Source: Hellea sp.
GTDB taxonomy: Bacteria; Pseudomonadota; Alphaproteobacteria; Caulobacterales; Maricaulaceae
Reading direction: 5' to 3'
Assembly: GCA_028224375.1 (NCBI GenBank)
Contig: JAOIVW010000006.1
Coordinates: forward strand, 62,001-126,000
Length of the DNA: 64,000 nt
Of this stretch, positions 63,922 to 64,000 are shown in pieces (positions within the stretch are counted from its first letter, which is position 1; each line of letters opens with the position of its first letter). The notes under the pieces were generated by a model. It saw nothing but the letters and a program-made list of their open reading frames with translations, had not been told where the DNA came from and made no database searches. The position numbers and the translations under genes are program-made.

Positions 63922-64000
63922 CTAGTAAACATCTTTGAGATAGCGGCGGGATTGCTGCATTTGCGTGACGTATACATCAGCTGCATCGCTATCCATTTTA
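63922..64000 (-). CDS. C-terminal tail of an unidentified gene (cut by window edge)
   Basis: Reverse strand gives KMDSDAADVYVTQMQQSRRYLKDVY and a TAG stop, 8 nt before the 245-aa gene. Codon usage and spacing fit a real coding end. Such tails occur on flavin monooxygenases next to SDR genes, but 25 residues do not allow a call. Confidence 0.5.
   Translation of the reverse strand, partial: KMDSDAADVYVTQMQQSRRYLKDVY

Noticed and set aside
1-64000. CRISPR array, rRNA, tRNA, complete prophage or replication origin
   Set aside because: No regularly spaced repeats, no rRNA-like stretch, no cloverleaf or phage structural genes recognised by eye on either strand; a tRNAscan/Infernal run would be needed to exclude small RNAs fully.

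Overview
The window is chromosomal DNA of an alphaproteobacterium. I infer a marine, stalked-type lineage (Maricaulales/Hyphomonadaceae/Robiginitomaculaceae or relatives of Caulobacterales). The grounds are the operon order nuoA-N, birA, coaX, rnj, mce, DUF1467, proS; a four-gene ceramide cluster in the order I recall from Caulobacter; a TonB-dependent receptor; and modest GC. Genus cannot be fixed from sequence alone.

Region 1 (1-20.3 kb, minus strand) is one long operon. It encodes the 14 subunits of respiratory complex I, with three small extra genes set between subunits (lipoprotein between nuoC and nuoD, 67 aa between nuoD and nuoE, 87-aa coiled coil between nuoF and nuoG). It runs on through biotin-protein ligase, type III pantothenate kinase, RNase J, methylmalonyl-CoA epimerase and a DUF1467 protein to the start of proS, cut by the window edge. 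Region 2 (20.3-41.4 kb) is housekeeping: a YcgN-type protein, a class A PBP, clpS-clpA, a SIMPL protein, a PhyH dioxygenase, an HMG-CoA reductase homologue, rpsF-rpsR-rplI, the ceramide cluster (spt, ACP, cerR, acyl-activating ligase), a Leu/Glu-type dehydrogenase, a CobT homologue with both expected active-site glutamates changed, a retropepsin-like protease, a TauE/SafE permease and dusA.

Region 3 (about 41.3-61.9 kb) is a genomic island inserted in the 5' end of dusA. The dusA start region is present twice, next to intact dusA at 41.3 kb and as an orphan 17-codon remnant at 61.8 kb, and a tyrosine integrase (3' end lost) sits just inside the left copy. Cargo, left to right: (a) a sucrose/fructan module (ROK sugar kinase, GPH/MFS transporter, GH68-like glycosidase, LacI regulator, TonB receptor) with matching palindromic operators before the divergent promoters and the receptor; (b) a co-directional run of a SARP/TolB/TPR regulator without a normal start codon, a RidA protein, a DUF418 membrane protein and six tandem paralogues that share a nearly constant N-terminal membrane anchor but have divergent C-terminal domains, mostly joined by ATGA overlaps and interrupted once by an unrelated one-TM protein; (c) a short tyrosine recombinase and an AbiEi/AbiEii toxin-antitoxin pair. 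The paralogue array is the best candidate for an undescribed system; its function is unknown to me.

Region 4 (61.9-64 kb, minus strand) returns to chromosome: DUF4345, an SDR oxidoreductase, an unknown 245-aa protein and the tail of one more gene. I recognised no rRNA, tRNA, CRISPR array or replication origin.
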